Of a DNA stretch of 64,000 nucleotides, positions 10,874-20,345 are shown piece after piece. The stretch spans positions 1-64,000 of the forward strand of contig JAJEIT010000094.1 of assembly GCA_022827945.1 (NCBI GenBank), given 5' to 3'. The notes below the pieces were generated by a model, which saw only the letters and a program-made list of their open reading frames with translations, searched no databases and was not told where the DNA came from. The stretch comes from Dehalococcoidia bacterium. GTDB taxonomy: Bacteria; Chloroflexota; Dehalococcoidia; Tepidiformales; Tepidiformaceae. The position numbers and the translations under genes are program-made. Position 1 is the first letter of the stretch; each line of letters opens with the position of its first letter.

Positions 10874-11707
10874 GTGGAGAACACCCCCGAGAGCGATTTT
10901 GCCCAGGCGATCGCTGGACACGACCACGAGGTCGACCTCTTCGGCGGCGCCGTTGCCATCGCCCGTCTTGGACGTGACGACGTAGACGCGCACGCCCTCG
11001 CCCGCGAGCTCGACCTCATCGCCGAGACGGTCCGTGAGCGTGACGCCGAGCGCTCCGGGCCCGGGCAGCTGGCCCGCGCCGTCACCGCCGAGCTTTTCGA
11101 GACGCTCGGCTATCGCGGCAACCGCGAGCACTACACCGACCCCGAGAACAGCTACATCGATCGCGTCATCGAGCGCCGTCTCGGCATCCCCATCACCCTC
11201 TCCCTCGTCTACATGGAGATTGCCCAGCGCGTCGGTCTGGAGTGCGACGGCATCGGCTTCCCCGGCCACTTTCTTGTGCGCTGCGGGGGCGACGACGGCT
11301 TTTTCCTCGACCCCTTCAACGCCGGGGAACAGCTCACCCGCGAGGACCTCGAGGGACGCCTCGAAGGCCACACATCCGACCTCCCCAGCATCGACTCGCT
11401 CCTCGCCGCCGTCACTCGTCGCCAGATTCTCCAGCGCATGCTCGTCAACCTCTGCGGGGCCTACCAGGGCACGGGTGATGCCCCCCGCTGGATCGACGCC
11501 CTCGGCTTCCGTCTGCGCCTCGAGCCATGGAACGCGGCGCTCTATCTGGAGCGGGGTCTTCTCTACTACCAGCAGGGAGAGGAAGCGCTTGCCTTGGCTG
11601 ATCTCGAACGGTACGTTGGCAGCGGTGAAACGAATCTGAGTCCGCAAGCGCTCCGCGTACTCGATGACCTCCGAATGCGGCTTGGACGGGAAGGGGGGAC
11701 TTCATGA
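10874..11707 (+). CDS. SirB1 / transglutaminase-like TPR protein
   Basis: NSYIDRVIERRLGIPITLSLVYMEIAQRVGLECDGIGFPGHFLVR; C-terminal TPR-like region. Confidence 0.82.
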   Translation: MENTPESDFAQAIAGHDHEVDLFGGAVAIARLGRDDVDAHALARELDLIAETVRERDAERSGPGQLARAVTAELFETLGYRGNREHYTDPENSYIDRVIERRLGIPITLSLVYMEIAQRVGLECDGIGFPGHFLVRCGGDDGFFLDPFNAGEQLTREDLEGRLEGHTSDLPSIDSLLAAVTRRQILQRMLVNLCGAYQGTGDAPRWIDALGFRLRLEPWNAALYLERGLLYYQQGEEALALADLERYVGSGETNLSPQALRVLDDLRMRLGREGGTS

Positions 11708-12498
11708 CGGGCGTTCTGCCCTGCGCCCCCTCTGGCAGCCAGCCGCCCCGGCGCCGCCAGATCCAGATCGATGCCTACCTGCGCATCGCCCGCTCGTTGC
11801 GCCGCATCTCGCGCATCATGAACGTCCTCACGGACGCCGAGCTGGACCGCCTTATCCCCCTCCTCACCGAGCGTCGCTTCTCCTCCCGCCAGCTGCTCTT
11901 TTCCGCCGGGGAGGTTCCCGAACGGGTCTTCCTCCTCCTCAAGGGCCGCGTCAAGCTTTACCACACCTCCGACAACGGCAAGGAGGTCATCATCGACATC
12001 GCCGGCAAGGGCGACCTGGTGGGCGATGTGGCCATCCTCGAGGGAGAAGACCACACCATCTATGCCCGCGCCCTCGAGGAGACCGTCGTCGTCGCGATCT
12101 GTTGGGACGACTTCTTTTACCTCGTGCAGCACTCCCCGGGGCTGGCCTTCACCATGGCCGAGATCATGGCCCGCCGCCTCTCCGGCGTGCAGCGCACCCT
12201 CATGAACCTGGTCTCCAAGCCCGTCTCCGGGCGACTCGCCGACGCGCTCCTCGATCGTGTCGATGGCGACGATGTGCGCCTCGGCCTCACCCATGAGGAG
12301 CTCGGCCAGACCATCGGCACGAGCCGCGAGACCGTTACCGCGCTTCTCAGCCGCTTCGTCACCCTCGGCGCCATCGAACACGGCGACGGCGGCTACCGTC
12401 TCGTCGATGAGGAGCTGCTGCGCAAGATCGCCAGCGGTGCGGTCGCCGTCTCGCCGCGCCACCCCGTTCGAGGCCAGCCGACCGCCCCCAAGTCTTGA
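11704..12498 (+). CDS. Crp/Fnr-family transcriptional regulator
   Basis: cNMP-binding-like domain (LLLKGRVKLYHTSDNGKEVIIDIAGKGDLVGDVAIL) and HTH (THEELGQTIGTSRETVTALLSRF). Confidence 0.92.
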   Translation: MTGVLPCAPSGSQPPRRRQIQIDAYLRIARSLRRISRIMNVLTDAELDRLIPLLTERRFSSRQLLFSAGEVPERVFLLLKGRVKLYHTSDNGKEVIIDIAGKGDLVGDVAILEGEDHTIYARALEETVVVAICWDDFFYLVQHSPGLAFTMAEIMARRLSGVQRTLMNLVSKPVSGRLADALLDRVDGDDVRLGLTHEELGQTIGTSRETVTALLSRFVTLGAIEHGDGGYRLVDEELLRKIASGAVAVSPRHPVRGQPTAPKS

Positions 12499-13202
12499 GC
12501 GCCCCCGGTGGCAGCGGCGCGCAGGCATTCGCCGGCGTGTCGTCGCGCCCCGCCCTCATCGCCCACGGAGGCGGGAACGGTCCCGGCGCCGTCCGCGACG
12601 CGCTCGCCGCCAGCGCCCCCTTCATCGAGGTCGACCTCTGGCTCCACCACGGACGCCTGGAGGCCCGCCACGAGCGCCGCCTCCCCGGCCCCCTGCCTAT
12701 CCTCTATGAACTCTGGTACCTCATGCCCGCACCCCGCCCGCCCTACTACCTCGAGGATCTGCTGCTCGCCTGCGAAGGCCGAGCCAGCGTCCTGCTCGAC
12801 CTGAAGAACGGTCTCGGCAAGCTTGCGCCCATCCTCCGCCAGGCCCTCGCGGCCTTCGGGAAGAGCGTCGACGTGGTCGCCTCCTCGCCGAACTGGCCCC
12901 TGCTCCGCGAGGTCAAGGTCGCATGCCCCTGGCTCGACCTGTACTACTCAATCGACACTCCCGACCAGTTCGACCTGTTCCAGTCCGTGATGCTGCACGA
13001 CCCCCTGCCCGCCGGCGTCTCCTGCCGCCACACGCTGCTCGACCGGAACACCGTTCGCGACTTTCACGATGCCGGGCTCGCCGTAGCTGCCTGGACCGTC
13101 GATGACGGCGACCGTGCCCGCGACCTCCTGCGGTGGGGCGTCGACGCCATCACCACCAACCGGGTCGAGGAGATACGCGCCGCGCTCCCCCAGTCCCCGT
13201 GA
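12495..13202 (+). CDS. Glycerophosphodiester phosphodiesterase-like protein
   Basis: ALIAHGGGNGP, IEVDLWLHHGRLEARHERRL, AWTVDDGDRARDLLRWGVDAITTNRV. Confidence 0.72.
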   Translation: MSAPGGSGAQAFAGVSSRPALIAHGGGNGPGAVRDALAASAPFIEVDLWLHHGRLEARHERRLPGPLPILYELWYLMPAPRPPYYLEDLLLACEGRASVLLDLKNGLGKLAPILRQALAAFGKSVDVVASSPNWPLLREVKVACPWLDLYYSIDTPDQFDLFQSVMLHDPLPAGVSCRHTLLDRNTVRDFHDAGLAVAAWTVDDGDRARDLLRWGVDAITTNRVEEIRAALPQSP

Positions 13203-14407
13203 GCGCTGCTCGCCCCCTCGCCGTCTACGTCCACATCCCCTTCTGCGTGCGCGTCTGCGGCTACTGCGACTTCAACACCTACGCCGGAATGGACGCCGTC
13301 AAGGACGCCTACACCGCCGCCGTCGTCGCCGAGATCGAGGCCTGGGCGCCCCGCATCGCCGGCCGCGAGGTGACATCCGTCTCCTTCGGCGGAGGCACTC
13401 CCGGCGAGATGGCGGCCGGCTCGCTGGTCGCCATCATCGATGCCGTCCGCGCTGCCGCCGCCCTTGCCCCCGCCGCCGAGATCAGCCTTGAGGCCAACCC
13501 CGGCACTACCTCCGCCCCGGCCCTCCGCGACCTTGCCCGTGCCGGTGTGAATCGCATCTCCTTCGGCGCCCAGAGCTTCGACGCCTCGGAGCTCGCCTTC
13601 CTCGACCGCGTCCACACCCCCGAAGCCACCTCCGCCTCCCTCCACCTCGCCCGCGAGGCCGGCATTCGCAGCGTCAACCTCGACCTGATGTACGGCCTCC
13701 CCGACCAGACCCCGGCGGCCTGGCAGGCGACCCTCGGGCGGGCCCTCGACCTCGCCCCGGAACACCTCTCCCTGTACGCCCTCACCGTGGAGCCGGGCAC
13801 GCCCCTCGACGGGCGGGTCGAACGCGGCGAGGTCGCCCCTCTCGACCCCGACGCGGTGGCCGCCATGTATGAGGACGCTGCCGAACGTCTAGCCGCCTCC
13901 GGCTATCGCCAGTACGAGCTTTCGAACTGGGCTCGACCCGGCCACGAGAGCCGTCACAACCTCGTCTACTGGACCTGGGGCGACTACCTCGGCATCGGCG
14001 CGGGCGCTCACGGTTTCCTCGATGGCGAGCGCTTCGAGAATGTCGCCCACCCTCGCGCCTACATCGACGCCGTCCGCCACGATGGACGCGCCATCGCCGA
14101 GGCCGTCCGCCCCGACGCCGCCACCTCCATGTCGGACTGGCTCGCCCTCCGCCTGCGCCTCGTCGAAGGCTTCAACGCAGCCGCGTTCGCCACGACCTTC
14201 GGCGAGTCCCTCGAGGCCGCCGCCGGACCGCCCCTCGACGCCTGCCGCGCCGCCGGCATCCTCGAAGACTCCGGTGGCCGCCTGCGCCTCACCCCCCGGG
14301 GCCGCCTCCTCCACAACGAGGTTGCGGTGCAGGTCATGCTCCACCTTCAGGAACGCGCTGAAGAGTCCCCCTCCGTCACGCGAGGTGGCGCCTCAGGCGT
14401 GGCATAA
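13199..14407 (+). CDS. hemW: Radical SAM heme chaperone / oxygen-independent coproporphyrinogen oxidase-like
   Basis: VYVHIPFCVRVCGYCDFNTY, SFGGGTPG, EANPGT, ISFGAQSF, NLDLMYGLPDQT. Confidence 0.93.
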   Translation: MSAARPLAVYVHIPFCVRVCGYCDFNTYAGMDAVKDAYTAAVVAEIEAWAPRIAGREVTSVSFGGGTPGEMAAGSLVAIIDAVRAAAALAPAAEISLEANPGTTSAPALRDLARAGVNRISFGAQSFDASELAFLDRVHTPEATSASLHLAREAGIRSVNLDLMYGLPDQTPAAWQATLGRALDLAPEHLSLYALTVEPGTPLDGRVERGEVAPLDPDAVAAMYEDAAERLAASGYRQYELSNWARPGHESRHNLVYWTWGDYLGIGAGAHGFLDGERFENVAHPRAYIDAVRHDGRAIAEAVRPDAATSMSDWLALRLRLVEGFNAAAFATTFGESLEAAAGPPLDACRAAGILEDSGGRLRLTPRGRLLHNEVAVQVMLHLQERAEESPSVTRGGASGVA

Positions 14408-14420
14408 TCGCTGCACGCCC

Positions 14421-16283
14421 ATGTACGTCGTTGGTACCGCTGGTCACGTCGACCACGGCAAGAGCGCCCTCGTGCGCGCCCTCACCAACATCGACCCCGA
14501 CCGCCTCCGTGAGGAGAAGGAACGCGGACTCACCATCGACCTCGGCTTCGCCTGGCTTGCCCTGCCCTCGGGACGCGACATAAGCATCGTGGACGTCCCC
14601 GGGCACGAGCGTTTCATCAAGAACATGCTCGCCGGCGCCGGTGGCGTCGATCTCGCCCTCCTCGTCGTCGCCGCCGACGAGGGTCCCATGCCCCAGACCC
14701 GCGAGCACCTCGCCATCCTCGACCTGCTCGACGTCCCTGCAGGTGTCGTCGCCATCACCAAGTGCGACCTCGCCGAGGAGGAGTACGTCGACCTCGTGGA
14801 GGAGGAGATCGCCGACACGCTCGCCGGCTCCCGCCTCGAAGGAGCCCCCATCGTGCGCACCTCCGCGACGACCGGCGATGGCCTCGACGACCTAGTCGCC
14901 ACCCTCGACACGGCGCTCGACGCCACGCCCCCGAAACGCGACCTCGGTCGCCCCCGCCTCCCCATCGATCGCGCCTTCACCATCCAGGGGTTCGGCGCCG
15001 TCGTCACCGGCACGCTGCTGGACGGTAGCCTCGAAGTGGGCCAGGAGATCGAGGTCCAGCCCGGCGGCCTCCGGGGACGCATCCGCGGCCTCCAGCGTCA
15101 CGGCGAGAAGGTCGAGCGCCTCGCGCCCGGAACGCGCGCCGCCGTCAACGTGAGCGGCATCCGCACGGAGCAGCTGCGGCGCGGCATGGTGCTCGCCGCT
15201 CGCGACGTGCTCAAACCCGCCTACGCCCTCGACGTTCGCCTCAAGGCGACCGACATCCTCACCCACCCCCTAGCCCACGACGCGGGCGTGACCTTCCTCT
15301 CCGCCACCGCCGAGTCCGAGGCGAAGGTTCGCTTCCTCGACCGCGAAGAGCTTGCCCCCGCGGAGACGGGCTGGGCCCAGCTCGTGCTCGAGACCCCCGT
15401 CGCCGTCCTCGCGCACGATAGCTGCATCGTGCGTACCCCCAACGAGACCGTCGCCGGCGGGCCCATCGCCGCCGTCAACCCGCGCCGCCACCGCCGCAAC
15501 CACCTCCCGACGCTCGAAGGGCTGGAGCGCCAGCTCGAAGCGCCCCCCGCCGAGCGTCTCGCCGACCTCCTCGCCGCCGGCCCCCAGCCCCGCGCCGCCC
15601 TCGGCGCCGCCCTCGGTCTCGAGTCTGACGAAGCCAGCGCTGCCGCCGCCGACCTCGTGGCCTCCGGCCGCGCCAGCGACCACGGCCCCCTCCTCGCCGG
15701 CCGCCCCTGGCTCGCCGCCGCCGCCGCTGACCTCGCTGCGGCCGTCCGCGACTACCTCGCGGAGCATCCCCTCCGCCCCGCCGCTCCCCGCGAGCATCTT
15801 CGCAGCCGACTCGCCCTCGAACCGCAGCTCTTCGAGCTCGTCGCCGCCGAGGGTGTCGCTACCGGCGACCTCGTCGAGCGCCCGGGTGGCGGGTTCCACC
15901 CGCCCGGCTACACCGTCAGCCTCACCGCCGCCCAGCAGGAGCAGGCCGACGCGTTCATCGACGCCGTCAGGGCCGGGGGCGCCAGCCCCCCCACCGAGTC
16001 CCTCCCCCCTTCCGACCTGCTCGCTTACCTCGCCGGTGCGGGACTGGTCGAGGACACGGGCTCGGGCGTCGTCTTCGAGTCCGGGGTCTACGCGGACCTT
16101 GTCGGGCGGATCCGCGAGCACATCGAGGCGAACGGCTCTGTCAGCCTCGCCGAGGTGCGGGACCTCTTCGGCACGAGCCGCAAGTACGCTCAGGCCCTGC
16201 TTGAGCACCTCGACGCAACCCACGTGACCCGCCGCACCGGCGATGTCCGAGTCCTCCGCTCCCCCCTGGAGGCCCGCCGGTGA
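14421..16283 (+). CDS. selB: Selenocysteine-specific translation elongation factor
   Basis: GTAGHVDHGKSALVRALTNIDPDRLREEKERGLTIDLGFAWL; long C-terminal winged-helix region ending SLAEVRDLFGTSRKYAQALLEHLD. Confidence 0.92.
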   Translation: MYVVGTAGHVDHGKSALVRALTNIDPDRLREEKERGLTIDLGFAWLALPSGRDISIVDVPGHERFIKNMLAGAGGVDLALLVVAADEGPMPQTREHLAILDLLDVPAGVVAITKCDLAEEEYVDLVEEEIADTLAGSRLEGAPIVRTSATTGDGLDDLVATLDTALDATPPKRDLGRPRLPIDRAFTIQGFGAVVTGTLLDGSLEVGQEIEVQPGGLRGRIRGLQRHGEKVERLAPGTRAAVNVSGIRTEQLRRGMVLAARDVLKPAYALDVRLKATDILTHPLAHDAGVTFLSATAESEAKVRFLDREELAPAETGWAQLVLETPVAVLAHDSCIVRTPNETVAGGPIAAVNPRRHRRNHLPTLEGLERQLEAPPAERLADLLAAGPQPRAALGAALGLESDEASAAAADLVASGRASDHGPLLAGRPWLAAAAADLAAAVRDYLAEHPLRPAAPREHLRSRLALEPQLFELVAAEGVATGDLVERPGGGFHPPGYTVSLTAAQQEQADAFIDAVRAGGASPPTESLPPSDLLAYLAGAGLVEDTGSGVVFESGVYADLVGRIREHIEANGSVSLAEVRDLFGTSRKYAQALLEHLDATHVTRRTGDVRVLRSPLEARR

Positions 16284-17422
16284 CGCTGCGCATGGATACC
16301 GTCGCCGCCGAGCTTCCGGCCCTCATCGCCCGCCACGAGGAGACTCGCGCTGCGGCCGGCGAGGCCATCGAGGGTGCCCGCAATGCCCTCCGCGAGTGGA
16401 GCGACGACCCCGTGGCCGCCTCCGCCCGCATCGAGCAGGCGCTCGGCGGGCAGGCCGTTCCCTACGCCCTCGCCGAGGACGACCCCGCCGCCACCTGCCC
16501 CACCCCCTCCCTCGGCCCCGTCACCGTCATCGGCGTCGATGGCTCCTCCATCACCCCCAATCGCTTCTCCACCGTCCGCTGTTACGCCATCAACATCGGT
16601 CACGCCCTCCTCCCCTACGGCGTCCCCGTCGAGCCTTCCCTCGACGCCGTCGCCGAGGTCGGCCTCGATGGCGACCTCCTCGAAGGCTCGGCCGGCATGC
16701 GCCAGGCCCCGCGTGGCCTCGCCACGCGTCTCCTCCGCGACGTGCGTGAGCTGGAGTGCGGCGTCGAGCTCGCTGTCCCGGCTGCCGAGGCCGGCCCCGC
16801 CGTCCTCCTCCTCGATGGCACCCTCCTCCCCTGGGACCTCCACACCCGCCAGGCGTCCGATGAGGCCCTCGCTCCCTACCGCAACCGCACGATCGAAGCC
16901 CTCGACCGCATTCGCGCCTGTGGCGAACCCCTCAGCATGGGCGCCTATATCTCCGCATCCGCCGCCCGCGAGGTCGTGGCTGCCCTCGACGTGCTCGCCC
17001 CGTCCCCGCCCTCCGCCCCGCCCCTCACCGATGGCGACGTGTTTCGCGGCCTGCTGCAGCCCGGCGAACGCAGCGCCATCTTCCACTCGCGCAGCAGCCG
17101 CCGTGGGAGCGTCGAGTCCCTGCTTCCCGGCCACGAGGTCGCCCTCTTCTACCTCCGCGTCGGCGACGACATTGCCCGCGTCGAGCTCCCCGCCTGGGCG
17201 GCCACGCCCACCCAGGTCGACCGCCTCCACGCCACCCTCGTCGACCAGTGCGAGCGCTGCGAGGGATACCCGCGCGCCCTACAGGAGGCGCACGAGCAGG
17301 CCGTCATCTCTGCCTCGGACCGTGAGCAGTTCGAGCGCCTGCTTGACCGCCTCGCCGGCGACGCTGGCATTCGCGCGCCCCTCAACGGCAAGCAGCAGAG
17401 CAAGCGGAGGAGGTCGATCTGA
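16280..17422 (+). CDS. nurA: NurA-family DNA repair nuclease
   Basis: VIGVDGSSITPNRF, LLLDGTLLPWDLH, YPRALQEAHEQAVIS; GTGA overlap with selB; alternative ATG at 16292. Confidence 0.82.
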   Translation: MTLRMDTVAAELPALIARHEETRAAAGEAIEGARNALREWSDDPVAASARIEQALGGQAVPYALAEDDPAATCPTPSLGPVTVIGVDGSSITPNRFSTVRCYAINIGHALLPYGVPVEPSLDAVAEVGLDGDLLEGSAGMRQAPRGLATRLLRDVRELECGVELAVPAAEAGPAVLLLDGTLLPWDLHTRQASDEALAPYRNRTIEALDRIRACGEPLSMGAYISASAAREVVAALDVLAPSPPSAPPLTDGDVFRGLLQPGERSAIFHSRSSRRGSVESLLPGHEVALFYLRVGDDIARVELPAWAATPTQVDRLHATLVDQCERCEGYPRALQEAHEQAVISASDREQFERLLDRLAGDAGIRAPLNGKQQSKRRRSI

Positions 17423-17451
17423 GCGAGACTTGCCGCGTCGTCAACGCCAGC

Positions 17452-18003
17452 GTGCGCGCCTTCGAGTGCGCCTACTCCCGCTACACGAGCGAGCCCTTCG
17501 CCCTCGGCCAGATGCTCGTCGTGCGCGAAGGGCGCTGTGACACTTTCGGCGTCGTGACCGGCAGCGAGAGCGGCCCCGACGACCCCTCCCGTCCCCTCGT
17601 CCCCCGTGGCGATCCCGGGCAGAGCGCTGCCGCCGTCATGGCGGACAACCCCGAGATCGAGATGCTCCTGCGCACAACCCTCACCGTCGCCATCTGCGGG
17701 CACATCGACCGCGAGGTCGCCCGCCCCGCCCTCCCGCCCATGCCCCCGCCCCTTCTCGCCGAGGTGCAGGCCGCTACCGACGAGGAGAAGGTCCGCATCG
17801 CCGACGAGGGGCGCTTCCTCGTCCCCCTCCTCGCCAACCCCGCCGCCGACGATGCCGTCGTCGCCGCCGCCATCCGCGAGGTCGCCCGCGCTGCCGGTCC
17901 CGGGGAGCGCCCCTTCCTCGTCGCGGCCGGCAAGGAGCTCGCGCGCCTCCTCAAGGCCGAACCTTCCCGCCTCACGAGTATCCTCCGAGCGGTGGAACCA
18001 TGA
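17452..18003 (+). CDS. HAS-barrel-like HerA-associated protein
   Basis: FECAYSRYTSEPFALGQMLVVREGRCDTFGVVTGSESG resembles a HAS barrel; sits between nurA and herA; frame extends upstream to a possible CTG start at 17419 overlapping the nurA stop. Confidence 0.6.
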   Translation: MRAFECAYSRYTSEPFALGQMLVVREGRCDTFGVVTGSESGPDDPSRPLVPRGDPGQSAAAVMADNPEIEMLLRTTLTVAICGHIDREVARPALPPMPPPLLAEVQAATDEEKVRIADEGRFLVPLLANPAADDAVVAAAIREVARAAGPGERPFLVAAGKELARLLKAEPSRLTSILRAVEP

Positions 18004-19712
18004 GTGACGCGAACCCCGACGCCACCCGGCCCCTCGGCGTCGTCGTCGGAGGCTCCCTCACGAAGGGCCTCAAGGTGCGGCTCGACCCCGGCCAGACCGC
18101 CCAGCTGGGCCAGTACGCGAAAACCGATGTGGGCGGCGGCCTCAGCATCCTCGGCATGGTCACCGACATCACCCTCAAGTCCGTCGATTCCGGTCCCACC
18201 GTCTGGCCCCCCGGCGACGACGAACCGGCGCTGTTGCGCGAGGTCCTGCAGGACACCGGCGTCTACACCGCCCTCGCCGTCGACCCCTACCTCGAACTCG
18301 GCGAGAACGGCGAGGAGCCGGCCCGCGCCCGCCGCCTCCCCAGCCACTTCTCCGCCGTCCATCCCGCCGACCAGGACACCCTCGACCGCGCCTTCGCCAC
18401 CGACGGCCCCAACATCCCCGTGGGCGCCCCCCTCGGCATGGACGAGCTCCAGGTGGGAGTGGACTTCGAGCGCCTCTTTGAGCGCTCCGCCGGCGTCTTC
18501 GGCAAGAGCGGCACGGGCAAGAGCGTCCTCGTCCTCCACCTGCTCGACGCCATGCTCACGCGCTCGACTGCCGCCGCAACCAACAGCGACCGCACCGTCG
18601 CCCTCGTCTTCGACATGCACAACGACTACGGCTGGGAGATGAAGTTCCAGGGCCCCTCGACCAGCCGCCTGCGCTCCCTCAAGCAGCGCCACCAGACCGA
18701 CATCGAGCTCTACACCCTCGAGTCCCGCGCCGCCCGCTCCGACGGCCAGATCCTCATCGGCACGCGCGACATCCAGCCCGACGACCTCGAAGTCCTGCGC
18801 GAGACCCTCGACCTCTCCGACCTCGCCGTCGATGCCGCCCATGCCTGCCGCCGCCGCTTCGGCCCCGGCTGGATCGACGAGATCCTCGCCGACGAGCCTG
18901 CCGCCGCCCTCGTCGACAGGCTCTGGCGCGAGCCTCCCGAGGGCGACGTCAACTGGTCGCAGGTCGCCGCCCAGATGGGGTACCCCGGCTCCCTCGAGAG
19001 CCTTCGCCGCCGCATGGAGCGCCTCACCCGCCGCGAGTTCGTCCGCACCGAGGGCTCCCAGTTCGGCGACGTCATCGAGCACGTCGTGCGCTCCCTCCAG
19101 GGCGGCAAGAGCGTCGTCGTCCAGTTCGGTCGCTTCGGGAACGACCTCGTCAGCTACATGCTCGTCGCCAACATGCTCTCCCGCCGTATCTGGGAGCGGT
19201 ATCGCGACAGCACCGAGCGCTCCGAGGAGCGCGAAGCCCCCAACCGCCTCGTCATCGTCATCGAGGAAGCCCACAAGTTCGTCGACCGCTCCCTCGCCGG
19301 CCAGAGCATCTTCGGCCAGATCGCCCGCGAGCTGCGCAAGTACAACGTCACCCTTCTCGTGATCGACCAGCGTCCCAGCCAGATAGACCCGGAGGTCCTC
19401 TCCCAGATCGGCACGAAGTTCACGCTCCAGCTCGACAGCGACAACGACGTCGAGGCCATCGTCGGTGGCGTTGCCGGCAGGAGCGGCCTCCGCCAGGTCA
19501 TCGCCGCCCTCGAGAGCAAGCGCCAGGCGCTCGTCTTCGGCCACGCCCTGCCCATGCCCGTCGTCGTCCAGACCCCCGAGGCCACCAACGCCGACTCCGC
19601 CCGCGCCTCCCTGCGCGCCCGGCTCGGCCTCCCCGAGCAGGAAGAAACGAGCCCCGCCGCCGCCCTCTTTGGCGCTCCGCCCGATTCCGCGCCGCCGGCG
19701 GACGAGCGGTGA
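18000..19712 (+). CDS. herA: HerA-family DNA translocase (DUF87 ATPase)
   Basis: Walker A FGKSGTGKSVLV; Walker B-like RLVIVIEEAHKFVD; FGQIARELRKYNVTLLVIDQRPSQIDPEVLSQIGTKF. Confidence 0.92.
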   Translation: MSDANPDATRPLGVVVGGSLTKGLKVRLDPGQTAQLGQYAKTDVGGGLSILGMVTDITLKSVDSGPTVWPPGDDEPALLREVLQDTGVYTALAVDPYLELGENGEEPARARRLPSHFSAVHPADQDTLDRAFATDGPNIPVGAPLGMDELQVGVDFERLFERSAGVFGKSGTGKSVLVLHLLDAMLTRSTAAATNSDRTVALVFDMHNDYGWEMKFQGPSTSRLRSLKQRHQTDIELYTLESRAARSDGQILIGTRDIQPDDLEVLRETLDLSDLAVDAAHACRRRFGPGWIDEILADEPAAALVDRLWREPPEGDVNWSQVAAQMGYPGSLESLRRRMERLTRREFVRTEGSQFGDVIEHVVRSLQGGKSVVVQFGRFGNDLVSYMLVANMLSRRIWERYRDSTERSEEREAPNRLVIVIEEAHKFVDRSLAGQSIFGQIARELRKYNVTLLVIDQRPSQIDPEVLSQIGTKFTLQLDSDNDVEAIVGGVAGRSGLRQVIAALESKRQALVFGHALPMPVVVQTPEATNADSARASLRARLGLPEQEETSPAAALFGAPPDSAPPADER

Positions 19713-19945
19713 GCGACGTTCCCCGCGCCCACGCCGAGTGGGACGCTGGCGACATGGGCTGCGGCGAGGTTATCGTGATGCTTCGATCCCGCATGAGGGG
19801 ACTGGCCGCGGGCGAGGTGCTGAAGCTCACCGTGCGCGACCTTGGCGCTCCCGAGGACATGCCAGCATGGTGCCGCATGACTGAACGCCGCCTCCTCCGC
19901 GCCGACCACCCCCACTACTGGATCGAACAGCGCCAAAACCCCTGA
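19709..19945 (+). CDS. TusA-like sulfurtransferase, variant (CG instead of CP)
   Basis: AEWDAGDMGCGEVIVMLRSRMRGLAAGEVLKLTVRDLGAPEDMPAWCRMTERRLL; GTGA overlap with herA stop. Confidence 0.78.
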   Translation: MSDVPRAHAEWDAGDMGCGEVIVMLRSRMRGLAAGEVLKLTVRDLGAPEDMPAWCRMTERRLLRADHPHYWIEQRQNP

Positions 19946-19966
19946 ATCAAGGAGACACCCGCTCCC

Positions 19967-20329
19967 GTGCCAGGCAAGTTCTGCGTCAACCTCACCTCTT
20001 CCGGCAACGACCCCGACAAGGCGACCGTCGGCTTCGTCGTCGCCAACGCCGCCCTCGGCTCCGAGAAGGAGACCCTCGTGTTCCTCAGCACCGAGGGCGT
20101 CCGCCTCGCCGAGAAGGGCTACGCCGACGCCATCCGCGAGGACGGCTTCCTGCCGCTCACCGAGCTCATGGACGCCTTCACCGGCGGCGGCGGGACCATC
20201 TACGTCTGCGCGCCCTGCTTCAAGAAGCGCGGGCTCGACGAGAACAACCTCGTCGAAGGCGCGACCATCGTCGGTGGGGCGATGCTCGTGGAGTTCCTCT
20301 CCGACGGCGCCCCCAGCGTCACGTACTAG
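19967..20329 (+). CDS. DsrE-family protein
   Basis: GGTIYVCAPCFKKRGLDENNLVEGATIVGGAMLVEFLSDGAPSVTY. Confidence 0.8.
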   Translation: MPGKFCVNLTSSGNDPDKATVGFVVANAALGSEKETLVFLSTEGVRLAEKGYADAIREDGFLPLTELMDAFTGGGGTIYVCAPCFKKRGLDENNLVEGATIVGGAMLVEFLSDGAPSVTY

Positions 20330-20345
20330 GCGCGAAACCCACCCC

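Noticed and set aside
17481-19544. 687 aa minus-strand ORF
   Set aside because: Antisense to herA; Glu/Ala/Gly/Val-rich shadow frame
16280-19712. Calling HerA-NurA a phage-defence system
   Set aside because: No Sir2, DUF4297 or other effector gene and no prophage or integrase context; a repair role is equally compatible
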